A stretch of 39,874 nucleotides of DNA from a virus. Of this stretch, positions 1 to 6,896 are shown one piece after another. The translations under genes and the position numbers were made by a program. Location: positions 1 to 39,874 of the IMG/VR virus record IMGVR_UViG_3300042335_000666. The stretch is one strand, 5' to 3'. Within the stretch, counting starts at the first letter, position 1; each line of letters opens with the position of its first letter. The notes beneath the pieces are model-generated. The model searched no databases and was not told the origin of the DNA. It saw nothing but the letters and a program-made list of their open reading frames with translations.

Positions 1-135
1 TCATTCGTTCCACGATGACGAGGGGATCATCACTCACGCATTGGTATCGCGTGTGCGTTCGGCCTGGGCACTAAATAATTCGCCCGAGGAATTTGAATTT
101 GAATCAGAGAAAGAAGATCCAAAACCAAATCCAGT
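1..135. repeat. Terminal overlap, left copy
   Basis: Bases 1-135 match 39746-39874 except that TTTGAA occurs twice near 92-103 here and once at the other end. This is what an assembler leaves when a circular or circularly permuted genome is cut open, or it is a short direct terminal repeat. The 6-base indel keeps the reading frame and suggests two variants in the sampled population. Confidence 0.9.
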
Positions 136-478
136 AGTGTACATGTACAAAACATTTTTTGGTTCACCAGCTGATGCTGTGCATGGGTATCAAGGATATC
201 TAAAGGAATACGGCATCTATGCGCGTATAGAGGTGATTACATTTTATCTAGGCGATGTGGAAGCATATGAGGTTATGATTACTTATAATCAGTTTCAACC
301 ATACATGCCTACATCAGAGTGCAACCCAATGGATGATTATAGTCATGACTCATATACCGCGGTTGGCCATACTGAATTTCATCGTGGGTGGGTACACGCA
401 AGGGCTGGTGGAAAGCTTGGCATCATAGATGAGATTCAAACGCGGTTTAATATTAAGCTGGATTACAGCAAAGCATAG
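1..478 (+). CDS. Hypothetical early protein, 3' part of a gene that crosses the contig join
   Basis: The frame is open from base 2 and continues the gene beginning at 39612: joining 39612-39745 to base 1 gives one 612-nt frame of 203 residues. The protein has an acidic Glu-rich linker (about residues 75-90) and then a mixed alpha/beta part with FFGSPADAVHGYQGYL and GDVEAYEV. I recognise no family. It is the second gene of the operon driven by the promoter at 39261-39289. Within the linker this copy has an extra Glu-Phe pair (6 bases) compared with the copy at the other end of the contig. Confidence is high that it is coding, nil for function. Confidence 0.75.
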   Translation, partial: HSFHDDEGIITHALVSRVRSAWALNNSPEEFEFESEKEDPKPNPVVYMYKTFFGSPADAVHGYQGYLKEYGIYARIEVITFYLGDVEAYEVMITYNQFQPYMPTSECNPMDDYSHDSYTAVGHTEFHRGWVHARAGGKLGIIDEIQTRFNIKLDYSKA

Positions 479-487
479 TAGATAAGT

Positions 488-523
488 AAAAACCTGGTGG
501 TAGACCACTGCCACCAGGTGCAA
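488..523 (+). terminator. Hairpin, inverted partner of the hairpin at 1612
   Basis: ACCTGGTGG (492-500) pairs with CCACCAGGT (511-519) around a 10-base loop, just after the stop at 478. No long U run follows; the next bases are the AAGGAG ribosome-binding site of the gene at 537, so it may be an mRNA-processing or attenuation hairpin rather than a strong terminator. The whole element recurs in opposite orientation at 1612-1645. Confidence 0.55.
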
Positions 524-536
524 GGAGTATACGTAT

Positions 537-1043
537 ATGCGATTCGATCCTAATGAGTACCGTTCAGTAGCAGAGCGTCTAGAAATTGCGCGTGAGTTGA
601 TTCAGTCCATTAGCACGGAACCACCGGTGATGATGAATGAGGTAATGGGATATATCAGGTGTACGGTAATTTTCAAGGATGGCCGGTTCGCCAATGGCAT
701 TGCATCGTTTCGGTTAGATGCAAAAACCGGTGCACAGAAAACCCACCCAATCGAGGATTCGGAAACCAGTGCGATTGGCCGCGCGTTGGCATTCCTGGGG
801 ATCGGTAGCAGTAAGTCAATTGCATCACGTGAGGAGATGTATCAGGTATCCGAACGCGAGAATCTGAAAACCGCGGCGCATATGGCTAAACTAGTGAAAC
901 GTGCCAACGAACTGTATCAGCAATGTGTGAGTGCAGGGGTTGAAATTGATTCTGATTTAGATATCCCAATTGAGGGCATGACGTATGATCAACTGGTTGA
1001 GTATGGGTTTGCATTGAAGAAAGCATTAGGATTAACGAGATGA
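537..1043 (+). CDS. Putative ssDNA-annealing/recombination-like phage protein
   Basis: This 168-residue protein starts with FDPNEYRSVAERLE and has the block EDSETSAIGRALAFLGIG followed by SIASREEM (about residues 75-103). That ETSAIGRALA...SREEM signature is common in early phage proteins, which I associate from memory with Rad52/Erf-like ssDNA-annealing proteins; I cannot confirm the fold here. The C-terminal 60 residues are helical and look like an oligomerisation or protein-binding part. The start has a clear AAGGAG eight bases upstream. It lies between two hairpins that are inverted copies of each other. An alternative is an unassigned conserved early protein. Confidence 0.5.
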   Translation: MRFDPNEYRSVAERLEIARELIQSISTEPPVMMNEVMGYIRCTVIFKDGRFANGIASFRLDAKTGAQKTHPIEDSETSAIGRALAFLGIGSSKSIASREEMYQVSERENLKTAAHMAKLVKRANELYQQCVSAGVEIDSDLDIPIEGMTYDQLVEYGFALKKALGLTR

Positions 1044-1336
1044 TGAATGAGATGCGGCCGGATATCGAATTCACCAGGTTTGTATATGACGGGTTCCGCG
1101 TGTTCATCATGCGGAGCCCGTCGTTTTGCGCGCACACAGTGGTATATGAGCATGTGCGGTATCCACTTGCATATATGCGTATCGTGGAGCAAGTGGACGA
1201 ACCAACCGACGTTCCTGGAATTGATGAAATCAAACGTGTTGCGATGGAATTCATTGATATTACTAAATCACAACTCACAGATGATTTGAAAGTCATATTT
1301 GAATCTGATGATTTTGATGATAGTTGCACAATTTAA
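1040..1336 (+). CDS. Hypothetical protein, translationally coupled
   Basis: A 98-residue acidic protein whose ATG overlaps the stop of the preceding gene (ATGATGA), indicating coupled translation. The C-terminus is rich in Asp and Glu (ESDDFDDS). No recognised domain. The reverse-strand frame over the same bases has no ribosome-binding site and is rejected. Confidence 0.6.
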   Translation: MMNEMRPDIEFTRFVYDGFRVFIMRSPSFCAHTVVYEHVRYPLAYMRIVEQVDEPTDVPGIDEIKRVAMEFIDITKSQLTDDLKVIFESDDFDDSCTI

Positions 1337-1352
1337 CGAAATGTATTATACT
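1324..1352 (+). promoter_or_regulatory. Sigma-70-like promoter candidate
   Basis: TTGCAC (1324-1329), a 17-base spacer, then TATACT (1347-1352). It overlaps the end of the preceding gene and precedes the AGGAG and ATG of the gene at 1387. The -10 fits well (5 of 6), the -35 only moderately. Confidence 0.5.
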
Positions 1353-1386
1353 TTGTGATGTATTCATATTACTGTAGGAGTGCGGT

Positions 1387-1602
1387 ATGTCAGATGCAAA
1401 ATTTCAGGAGTTGGTTTACCAGATGATTCGTGATGCGCGTGCAATGTCTATTGCAACCCTGTGGGAAACCATTGCGTACCTGGATCAGGTGATTATTCGC
1501 GACCACTACGAAACCGGCCGAACGAGTGAGTTGGCATACGCGGCAATCAAAGCGTATGGTGATGAGTTGCAAACACGGATTTATGGTGTTCGGCCAAACT
1601 AG
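1387..1602 (+). CDS. Small hypothetical protein
   Basis: A 71-residue, probably all-helical protein with TAGGAG ahead of its ATG. It follows a candidate promoter and is followed by the hairpin at 1612-1645, so it may form its own short transcript. No family recognised. Confidence 0.6.
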   Translation: MSDAKFQELVYQMIRDARAMSIATLWETIAYLDQVIIRDHYETGRTSELAYAAIKAYGDELQTRIYGVRPN

Positions 1603-1611
1603 GATAGTGAA

Positions 1612-1645
1612 TGCACCTGGTGATAGTGGTCTACCACCAGGTGCA
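1612..1645 (+). terminator. Hairpin, inverted partner of the hairpin at 488
   Basis: TGCACCTGGTG (1612-1622) pairs perfectly with CACCAGGTGCA (1635-1645) around a 12-base loop. Its reverse complement matches the element at 492-522 at 29 of 31 positions, including the loop. No U run follows, so Rho-independent termination is uncertain. Confidence 0.55.
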
Positions 1646-1662
1646 TCAGGGGAGCGGCGCGA

Positions 1663-2205
1663 ATGTACAAAATCGAGCTGAAGCGAGATGATTTTTTTGC
1701 TTGTGCTTTTGGTGGTGAGTGTTTGTACTATAACGGTGGAGATGGGCAAGGGGGTAACGTTCAACTCATTTATCCGTCAACACACCACGGTGATAGCTGG
1801 ATTGCAAGAGCATATATCCCAACGCGGTTGCCGCAAGGAATGTGGTACTGGGGAACGCTCGCCGAAATTCATTATTGGTTGCGGTATCAGGGGATTGAGT
1901 CTAATGTTTGGTGGTTGCAGAGTGATCATTCAATACAAGGAGTACTGTATATGAATCATGTTGAGATGGAACGCGATATTTACTACGACAAACAAAACGT
2001 TGCCTGTTTTGCGTATTTCGGCACGTATGCCGGTGTTCGCGTAATAATCTGGCAACGGCCGGATGCATATGATGCGCGGTGGTTTGTGTCGGTTGATCAA
2101 CCAGGGAAAGCCAATGCGCAATCCTGGGGAACTATCGCGGAAATCGTTACGTGGTTGGAGCAACAGGGGATCAATGTTGTTGGCAATGTGCGTAAGGGGG
2201 TGTAA
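1663..2205 (+). CDS. Hypothetical protein with internal duplication (probable fusion of two tandem genes)
   Basis: A 180-residue Trp/Tyr-rich protein. The first half ends in WGTLAEIHYWLRYQGI and the second in WGTIAEIVTWLEQQGI, so the gene is a tandem duplication. Between the halves lies an internal ATG (1951) with AAGGAG at 1937-1942, as good a ribosome-binding site as any in the window. The simplest reading is two adjacent paralogous genes whose intervening stop was lost; an 84-residue second product may still be made. The upstream start has GGGGAG. No function recognised. Confidence 0.65.
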   Translation: MYKIELKRDDFFACAFGGECLYYNGGDGQGGNVQLIYPSTHHGDSWIARAYIPTRLPQGMWYWGTLAEIHYWLRYQGIESNVWWLQSDHSIQGVLYMNHVEMERDIYYDKQNVACFAYFGTYAGVRVIIWQRPDAYDARWFVSVDQPGKANAQSWGTIAEIVTWLEQQGINVVGNVRKGV

Positions 2206-2207
2206 AA

Positions 2208-2648
2208 ATGATTGCTATTTTTCTTGCAATCCTGTGTAGTAGCACAGGTTGCCACGCGGATACTCTCCAAGTGAGTGCACCGGCCGCCATTGTGGCAATG
2301 TGCGAATCCGGCGATACCGTAACAGTTGGATCTCTCGATTGGCAGGCCGTTAACGTGAATGCTGATGGAAGTACCGATCAAGGAGCATGGCAGATAAACG
2401 ATTTTTGGATTTGGAATGCTGATGATCGGTGGTTGGTTCGGCCGTTTGCGAACCAGGTACTAGGAATGAGTAGTGATACGGCACTGCACATTTGGCCAAC
2501 GGTTCGAGATATGCCACCGCGCGTTCAATACGCGTTGTTTGAATACGTTTGGGATCACGGCCGCGGTTGGAGTCATTGGAGCGCGTCGCGCGGTTGCTGG
2601 GGCCAATATATGAGTATCGTTGATGGTGTAGCAGTAGTACAGGAGTAG
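2208..2648 (+). CDS. Secreted transglycosylase/lysozyme-like protein
   Basis: A 146-residue protein with a hydrophobic export signal (residues 1-17; Cys15 could be a lipidation site). The mature part begins IVAMCESGD and continues NVNADGSTDQGAWQIND, the pattern of Rpf/C-type lysozyme-like transglycosylases, with Glu33 as the likely catalytic acid. Such enzymes cut the glycan strand of peptidoglycan. It lies far from the holin/endolysin cassette at 6385-7436, so it may act in the envelope during entry or assist lysis. AAGGGGG precedes the start. Assignment is by motif only. Confidence 0.65.
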   Translation: MIAIFLAILCSSTGCHADTLQVSAPAAIVAMCESGDTVTVGSLDWQAVNVNADGSTDQGAWQINDFWIWNADDRWLVRPFANQVLGMSSDTALHIWPTVRDMPPRVQYALFEYVWDHGRGWSHWSASRGCWGQYMSIVDGVAVVQE

Positions 2649-2652
2649 CACG

Positions 2653-3087
2653 ATGAACCGAATTCCCTGGTATGTGTATGCGTTGAGTATTTTTTTGCTG
2701 ATTGGCCTGGTTGCGCCAAAGGATTCAGAACCAACCGCTGAACCAGTAGCACCAACGTCCACAGCAGTGCCCACAGCACGGCCCACGATTGATAATTCTG
2801 TATGTTATGGGGAATACATCGAAGTTGCAGAGGAAACGCTAGCGCGCCTCCCTATCGCTGGTTCTGTCGAGGGAGTTGATGCACTGATACAACGCTATGA
2901 TGCAATCAAACTCCCGTATACATGTGGTGATAGTGAGTTGCTGGATACTGCTGATATGGCGATCCGGTTGGCCCTCGGAAACGCGCGCACATTCATGCAA
3001 ACGGGAAATGCTGAGTACGATACTGCTACTGGGGTTCAGATGTACCAGGCATACATAGCACTAGACAAGATGAAAGCACATCCATGA
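2653..3087 (+). CDS. Membrane-anchored protein with Pro/Thr-rich linker
   Basis: 144 residues: one N-terminal membrane segment (about residues 5-21, VYALSIFLLIGLVAP), a Pro/Thr/Ala linker (about 27-45), then a helical, probably extracytoplasmic domain with two Cys (CYGEYIE and YTCGDSE) that could form a disulfide. Linkers of this style are frequent in exported Chloroflexota proteins, a weak host clue. It follows the transglycosylase-like gene by four bases, so both probably act at the envelope. Function unknown. Confidence 0.6.
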   Translation: MNRIPWYVYALSIFLLIGLVAPKDSEPTAEPVAPTSTAVPTARPTIDNSVCYGEYIEVAEETLARLPIAGSVEGVDALIQRYDAIKLPYTCGDSELLDTADMAIRLALGNARTFMQTGNAEYDTATGVQMYQAYIALDKMKAHP

Positions 3088-3146
3088 TGCGATTACTGAT
3101 ATTCATGATAGTGGTAGTGGTGCTGATGGATTATATTGGGGGATAG
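3084..3146 (+). CDS. 20-residue hydrophobic peptide
   Basis: ATG at 3084 overlaps the stop of the preceding gene (ATGA). It encodes MMRLLIFMIVVVVLMDYIGG, almost wholly a membrane segment. The coupling and composition suggest a real micro-protein, possibly an accessory of the envelope genes just upstream, but at this length chance cannot be excluded. Confidence 0.35.
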   Translation: MMRLLIFMIVVVVLMDYIGG

Positions 3147-3147
3147 T

Positions 3148-3956
3148 ATGCGTGTGTTTAGTTTCGGGGGGGGGTACAGAGTATGGCCGCGCTCGTATTG
3201 AGTGCTCGTAAGCAACTCCCCTATACCCACTTTCTGTTTGCTGATGTTGGCGTGGATAGTGAAAACCCTGATACGCTTGCGTACATTGATACAGTAGCGC
3301 GGCCGTATGCACAGGAGCACGGATTGCAGATTATCGACGTAAAACGCGTTACCAGATCCGGAGATGATGCATTGACGCTATATCAGGATGCAATGCAGGA
3401 TACCGGAAACGTATCATTACCGGTATTTATGCTCAATGGTGCACCTGGTTCGAGGAATTGCACTGCTAAATGGAAAATTGCGGTAGTAGAAAAATGGATG
3501 CGCCAACACGCCGGCGCATCCAAGGTTAACCGGCAATTGCTCGGCATTGGCATCAGTGTTGATGAGTATCACCGAATGCGAACTGATGATCCGGAACGCG
3601 AACCATATGTTATCAAGGAATATCCACTCATTGAACTGTATCTCACTCGAGCACAGTGCCAGCAAATCATCACTGATTCAGGTTTGCCACTTGCTCCCAA
3701 ATCATCTTGCTGGTTCTGTCCATACAAGCGCAAAAGTGAATGGATTCGGTTGCGTAGTGATAAACCAGAGTTGTTCAATGCGGCAATTGCATTGGAGAAT
3801 AGATTAAACGAGAAGCGTGCCGCGATGGGAAAGGATCGCGTATTTCTCACAGCAACAGGAAAACCACTTGGTGAGGCGATTCCGCTTGCATCAATGAATA
3901 TGTTTGCTGATGATGATGATCCAATGGGTTGTGAGTCTGGGTATTGCATGACGTAA
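3148..3956 (+). CDS. PAPS reductase-like PP-loop protein, frameshifted at a G9 tract
   Basis: From 3183 the frame gives a 257-residue protein of the phage phosphoadenosine-phosphosulfate reductase/adenine nucleotide alpha-hydrolase type: FLFADVGVDSENPDTLAY, RNCTAKWKI, and the late Cys pair SSCWFCPYKRKSEW (C176, C179 counted from 3183). The usual N-terminus with the PP-loop lies upstream: ATG at 3148 with GGGGGA ahead reads MRVFSFGGG, but the run of nine G (3166-3174) leaves it one base short of the downstream frame; a tenth G would give SFGGGVQSMAAL. So this is a slippage site, a real mutation or a sequencing error. Family members act on ATP or PAPS; the role here is unknown. Confidence 0.7.
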
Positions 3957-3967
3957 GAATTGCAGAT

Positions 3968-4000
3968 ACACACCAGTTGATACACACTAGACTGGTGTGT
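3968..4000 (+). terminator. Intergenic hairpin
   Basis: ACACACCAGT (3968-3977) pairs perfectly with ACTGGTGTGT (3991-4000), loop of 13 bases, 12 bases after the stop of the PP-loop gene. An A/T-rich stretch follows but no long U run; it is a terminator or mRNA-stabilising hairpin. Confidence 0.55.
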
Positions 4001-4019
4001 ATATCTATAGGGGAATAAG

Positions 4020-4472
4020 ATGAAGAAAAGTCTACTAGTATTTAATGCTCGGGTTGCACTTTCACACTATATCATTGCGCTTGACGCTGAACGTGATGAG
4101 AATGTGAGTGCTTTATCTGTAGTATGTGGGTTTGCCATGACTAGTGGCAAACAGGGTTGGTGGTTGCATACGGAGTTTTTGTACGTGAATCATACTGAAG
4201 AGGATTTGAAGCGGTTTTTGAATCACCTTGATCTTACCTATCAGGAGATTGATTTTAAGATTACACCGGCCGTTGTATCGAAAATCTTACTTAGTGATGG
4301 CACGGTGCATATATATGATTCGTCATTTAGTGATCGTTACTGGAATCTATGGCACCAAGTGGACGACGACGATACCGACGCTAGTATGAGAGAGTTTTTT
4401 AAGGATGAGGAAACCCACTACAAGGCGATTGGGTATGATCCGACGAAATCGCACGTGGAGCGGCAAGGATGA
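4020..4472 (+). CDS. Hypothetical protein
   Basis: A 150-residue acidic protein with a probable alpha/beta N-terminal half (SLLVFNARVALSHYIIALD) and an Asp-rich segment (QVDDDDTDAS, about residues 116-125). AGGGGAA lies ahead of the ATG. It overlaps the next start (ATGATG at 4469). No family recognised. Confidence 0.6.
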   Translation: MKKSLLVFNARVALSHYIIALDAERDENVSALSVVCGFAMTSGKQGWWLHTEFLYVNHTEEDLKRFLNHLDLTYQEIDFKITPAVVSKILLSDGTVHIYDSSFSDRYWNLWHQVDDDDTDASMREFFKDEETHYKAIGYDPTKSHVERQG

Positions 4473-4684
4473 TGGTAGTTACGGTGTATAGAGTAGTACT
4501 GCGATACTATAAGCGGTGGCGCATTATTGCAGTAATACATCATCGTCATGAACGCGGAATCAGGTACCGCTACCGCACTCGATCAGATGGGATTAGAGAA
4601 GCGATAGAACCGCGGAAAAACAGTTGGTGGCGGCGCAAGTACATTTTACAGCAGAGAGGAGTAGCATGGAATCCAAGGAGGTAA
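4469..4684 (+). CDS. Small strongly basic protein
   Basis: 71 residues, very rich in Arg, His and Tyr (RRYYKRWR-like segments throughout). Its start overlaps the preceding stop and its end overlaps the next gene by 19 bases, which fits coupled translation. The charge suggests nucleic-acid binding, but a spurious frame between two real genes is possible. Confidence 0.4.
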   Translation: MMVVTVYRVVLRYYKRWRIIAVIHHRHERGIRYRYRTRSDGIREAIEPRKNSWWRRKYILQQRGVAWNPRR

Positions 4685-4896
4685 CTATCACGATACAGAA
4701 AGACACATACAACTACCTGATGGTCTATGCTGAGTCATATGGCATCACGCTTGGACAACTCGTAGATCTGTATGTGGCACTCACTGACTACCCATTGACC
4801 ATTGCGCTACTAAGCAAGATCAAGGCGATGAAGTTGAGTGGAGAACAACCAGGTGCACTACAATCCGTACTTAACATCAAACCAATAGAGGAGTAG
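4666..4896 (+). CDS. Small ribbon-helix-helix-like protein
   Basis: 76 residues from the ATG at 4666, which has GAGAGGAG just upstream; longer starts inside the preceding gene are not needed. The N-terminus EVTITIQKDTYNYLMVYAE followed by a second helix resembles the beta-strand/helix/helix of ribbon-helix-helix regulators, but the match is weak. A DNA-binding or antitoxin-like role is only a possibility. Confidence 0.5.
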   Translation: MESKEVTITIQKDTYNYLMVYAESYGITLGQLVDLYVALTDYPLTIALLSKIKAMKLSGEQPGALQSVLNIKPIEE

Positions 4897-4897
4897 T

Positions 4898-5236
4898 ATG
4901 AATATTACTGAGTTGCTTGGCCAGCATCGAAACATCATACAAGAAATCAAGGAGTTGGAGGATTCGCGCGACGTGGTACGGGCCTCGATCGAGGGGTATA
5001 TCAGGGAGCACGGGCCGGTTGCCACAGATACGGATGATGCGGTCATGACACCAGAGTCATACCGGACTAGTTACCCTGAACGCGCGGTGGCAGATGCGAT
5101 TAAAGCGTTGTATCAGGTGCTGGATTGGTGCTCAGATGAATCGGCCTGTGATGCTATCCATCAGGTAGTAGACGCGTTGGAGGGTTCACAGAAAACCACC
5201 GTTACTAAATCCTACTTGCGGATCAAGCATAAGTAG
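4898..5236 (+). CDS. Hypothetical helical protein
   Basis: 112 residues with an N-terminal amphipathic helix (LGQHRNIIQEIKELEDSRDVVRASIEGYIREHG) likely to form a coiled coil, then PESYRTSYPERAVADAIKAL. The layout recalls small early phage proteins, but I cannot name a family. GAGGAG precedes the start. It is the last gene before the tRNA and control region. Confidence 0.6.
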   Translation: MNITELLGQHRNIIQEIKELEDSRDVVRASIEGYIREHGPVATDTDDAVMTPESYRTSYPERAVADAIKALYQVLDWCSDESACDAIHQVVDALEGSQKTTVTKSYLRIKHK

Positions 5237-5275
5237 ACACGCTCGATACCGCGTAAGTTATAACAACAAATTTCG

Positions 5276-5304
5276 TTATTATAGTTTATGCGGTATCTTA
5301 TAAT
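5276..5304 (+). promoter_or_regulatory. Promoter of the tRNA-CAU gene
   Basis: A perfect TATAAT (5299-5304) sits seven bases before the first tRNA base, so transcription would start at about the tRNA 5' end. The -35 at 17-base spacing is only TTATTA. The same leaderless arrangement occurs at the tRNA-like cluster at 35999. Confidence 0.5.
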
Positions 5305-5311
5305 TAGGTAT

Positions 5312-5387
5312 GGGCCAATAACTCAATGGTTAGAGTACGTCGCTCATAACGACTTAGTTATAGGTTCGAATCCTGTTTGGCCCACCA
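5312..5387 (+). tRNA. tRNA with CAU anticodon (Met, or Ile after C34 modification)
   Basis: 76 nt fold into a full cloverleaf with encoded CCA: acceptor GGGCCAA/TTGGCCC, D stem ACTC/GAGT, anticodon loop CTCATAA (U33 present, anticodon CAT), T stem ATAGG/CCTGT with TTCGAAT loop. The first anticodon-stem pair is a C/T mismatch. Sequence alone does not settle elongator Met, initiator or Ile2 (lysidine) identity. Confidence 0.9.
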
Positions 5388-5597
5388 GTGCTGTACACGT
5401 GCGGCAACTGAACTGTCAAGGGATCCTTGACAGTTGCAACCTACAAGTTTTGTACGTTGACTGCCTTGTGCTTGGCATGAGCCATGAATCGACATGGCGC
5501 ATACGGTACGGTGCAGTTGTCAAGGAATCCTTGACAACTCGACAGGTACCGAGGATTACTCGGTAACTCAACAGGTTGATAGCGAAAGGAATACGGT
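5388..5597 (+). promoter_or_regulatory. Control region with twin 25-bp dyads and two further hairpins
   Basis: No gene is seen here. Two near-identical dyads, AACTGTCAAGG-GAT-CCTTGACAGTT (5411-5435) and AGTTGTCAAGG-AAT-CCTTGACAACT (5515-5539), are centred 104 bp apart. Between them lies GCCATG-N6-CATGGC (5481-5498), and after the second TACCGAG-N5-CTCGGTA. Each dyad contains TTGACA on both strands but no good -10 follows at normal spacing. I read it as an operator pair for a dimeric regulator, or a structured leader of the operon starting at 5598. Confidence 0.55.
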
Positions 5598-5795
5598 ATG
5601 TTATACATCACTGATACAGACTTAGATATCATGTACTATAATCGCAATCCGCTTGGCGTTGGGCAGGAGTGTGCGATATGGTGTACATGCTCTGTGTGTT
5701 ATGGCGAGAGGTGGATTCATCCCTATAAAGTGGTAATCAATGCTTATAATGGCAAGATTATGTTTGAGTTTGAAGATTATAGCGAGGTGCGATAA
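5598..5795 (+). CDS. Small Cys-containing hypothetical protein
   Basis: 65 residues with C-x5-CTCSVC, which could bind a metal, and an N-terminus rich in Tyr and Asp. AAAGGAA lies ahead of the ATG. It is the first gene after the control region and its stop overlaps the next start (TAATG). No family recognised. Confidence 0.55.
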   Translation: MLYITDTDLDIMYYNRNPLGVGQECAIWCTCSVCYGERWIHPYKVVINAYNGKIMFEFEDYSEVR

Positions 5796-6139
5796 TGCAA
5801 GATCAAGGTACAACGATACCAAATATAGAGTTGCTCTATGATATCCGTATGGCGTATCACGCGCTTTTGGCGAGTGAGTGGGCACGGCAAGGCAAATTCG
5901 ACGTTCATAAGTCGTTTCGCCACCATAATGGCGAACGATGTTTTGGCGATGAAAATTGGTTTATCGTCGTGGCTATGTTACCAACGGGCCAGGTATCGAA
6001 CCACTACCACAAAGATTTTTGGAACCTGTTTCAATGCCCTGAGGTTCCAGTAGCAAAATACCCGTATGATTGGCATACACCAAAAGATGTTGTTCAGCGG
6101 TTGATTCAACTGGGGTTAATGAACGTGCATGATCAGTAG
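5795..6139 (+). CDS. Hypothetical phage protein with W-x-HTP-x-DV motif
   Basis: 114 residues. The C-terminal part, FQCPEVPVAKYPYDWHTPKDVVQRLIQLG, resembles a motif (W-D-x-HTP-x-D-V-x-x-R-L) I know from unassigned proteins of many phages. The centre carries several His (HKSFRHHNGERCF). Start overlaps the preceding stop. Function unknown. Confidence 0.6.
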   Translation: MQDQGTTIPNIELLYDIRMAYHALLASEWARQGKFDVHKSFRHHNGERCFGDENWFIVVAMLPTGQVSNHYHKDFWNLFQCPEVPVAKYPYDWHTPKDVVQRLIQLGLMNVHDQ

Positions 6140-6392
6140 TATATTCAATTTCGCTGAATCATCTGATATGATTGTATCAGTAGCACAGAACCGGCCAATT
6201 GCAACCGCGATTCGTGCATTTACTACACATCATAGTGGTTCGCATATTGAATTACATGAGTCAATCCAGCAACCAGGTATGTATCTGATTATTGAGCATG
6301 GCCAGGTGTCGCGAGTGCGTGAGATCATCACTGATGTACCAGTAGACCAAGTGTACCGTTTATTTTTTCGTATGGAGCGGATCCATGAATGA
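6129..6392 (+). CDS. Hypothetical protein
   Basis: 87 residues, overlapping both neighbours by a few bases, so part of a tight operon running into the lysis cassette. It has a probable beta-rich middle (YLIIEHGQVSRVREIIT). No family recognised and no membrane segment seen. Confidence 0.5.
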   Translation: MISSIFNFAESSDMIVSVAQNRPIATAIRAFTTHHSGSHIELHESIQQPGMYLIIEHGQVSRVREIITDVPVDQVYRLFFRMERIHE

Positions 6393-6618
6393 TGGGAATC
6401 AAATTTCAGAGATTCGGGAGTTGCTCATTGAGCTACGGGTATCAATGCAACATCTGGTTCAACGCGTCGATACCACATTTGCAAGAACTGACGATGAAAT
6501 CCGGTTGCTCAAAGATCGCGTGGCACAAGTGGAGCGACAACAGTGGATTGCTGTGGGTATCGCTATCATCATCACCACGTTTCTGCCGTACTTTATGGAA
6601 CTGATGAAAGGATCGTAG
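6385..6618 (+). CDS. XhlA-like membrane protein of the lysis cassette
   Basis: 77 residues: an N-terminal coiled coil (IRELLIELRVSMQHLVQRVD...DRVAQVERQ) followed by one C-terminal membrane segment (about residues 53-70, WIAVGIAIIITTFLPYF). This layout is that of the XhlA/haemolysin-like proteins beside holins; with holin and amidase next to it, it probably helps trigger or regulate lysis at the cytoplasmic membrane. Confidence 0.7.
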   Translation: MNDGNQISEIRELLIELRVSMQHLVQRVDTTFARTDDEIRLLKDRVAQVERQQWIAVGIAIIITTFLPYFMELMKGS

Positions 6619-6619
6619 T

Positions 6620-6895
6620 ATGTATGATATTTTGACTCAGGCTCTCGCGGCCACGATGATTGTAAAAGTACTTATTGATATGTGGCGGTATTACTACCGG
6701 TATACGGATACCCTATACGTACCGTCATATGTGTATCCAATCGCCGCGGTAATCCTGGGAATTGGTATCTGCCAGTTGCTCGCAGTTGCATCTGGTGAAC
6801 CGTACACCACTCAAGTGATCGCACAAAATGTGATTGCGGGAATTCTTGCGGCCGGCAATGCCATTGGGGTAACTGAATTGCAGAAACGGGGTTAA
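6620..6895 (+). CDS. Holin
   Basis: 91 residues with hydrophobic stretches at about residues 5-20, 36-54 and 63-80 and a short charged C-terminus (TELQKRG), a class I/II holin layout. It sits one base after the XhlA-like gene and one base before the amidase. Holins open the cytoplasmic membrane so that endolysin reaches the cell wall. Identity rests on topology and position, not on a sequence motif. Confidence 0.7.
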   Translation: MYDILTQALAATMIVKVLIDMWRYYYRYTDTLYVPSYVYPIAAVILGIGICQLLAVASGEPYTTQVIAQNVIAGILAAGNAIGVTELQKRG

Positions 6896-6896
6896 T

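Noticed and set aside
5411-5539. TTGACA hexamers of the dyads as ordinary promoters
   Set aside because: No acceptable -10 at 16-18 bases on either strand, though an activator-dependent promoter is not excluded.
5288-5566. 92-residue frame over the tRNA
   Set aside because: It contains the complete cloverleaf and both dyads; no ribosome-binding site.
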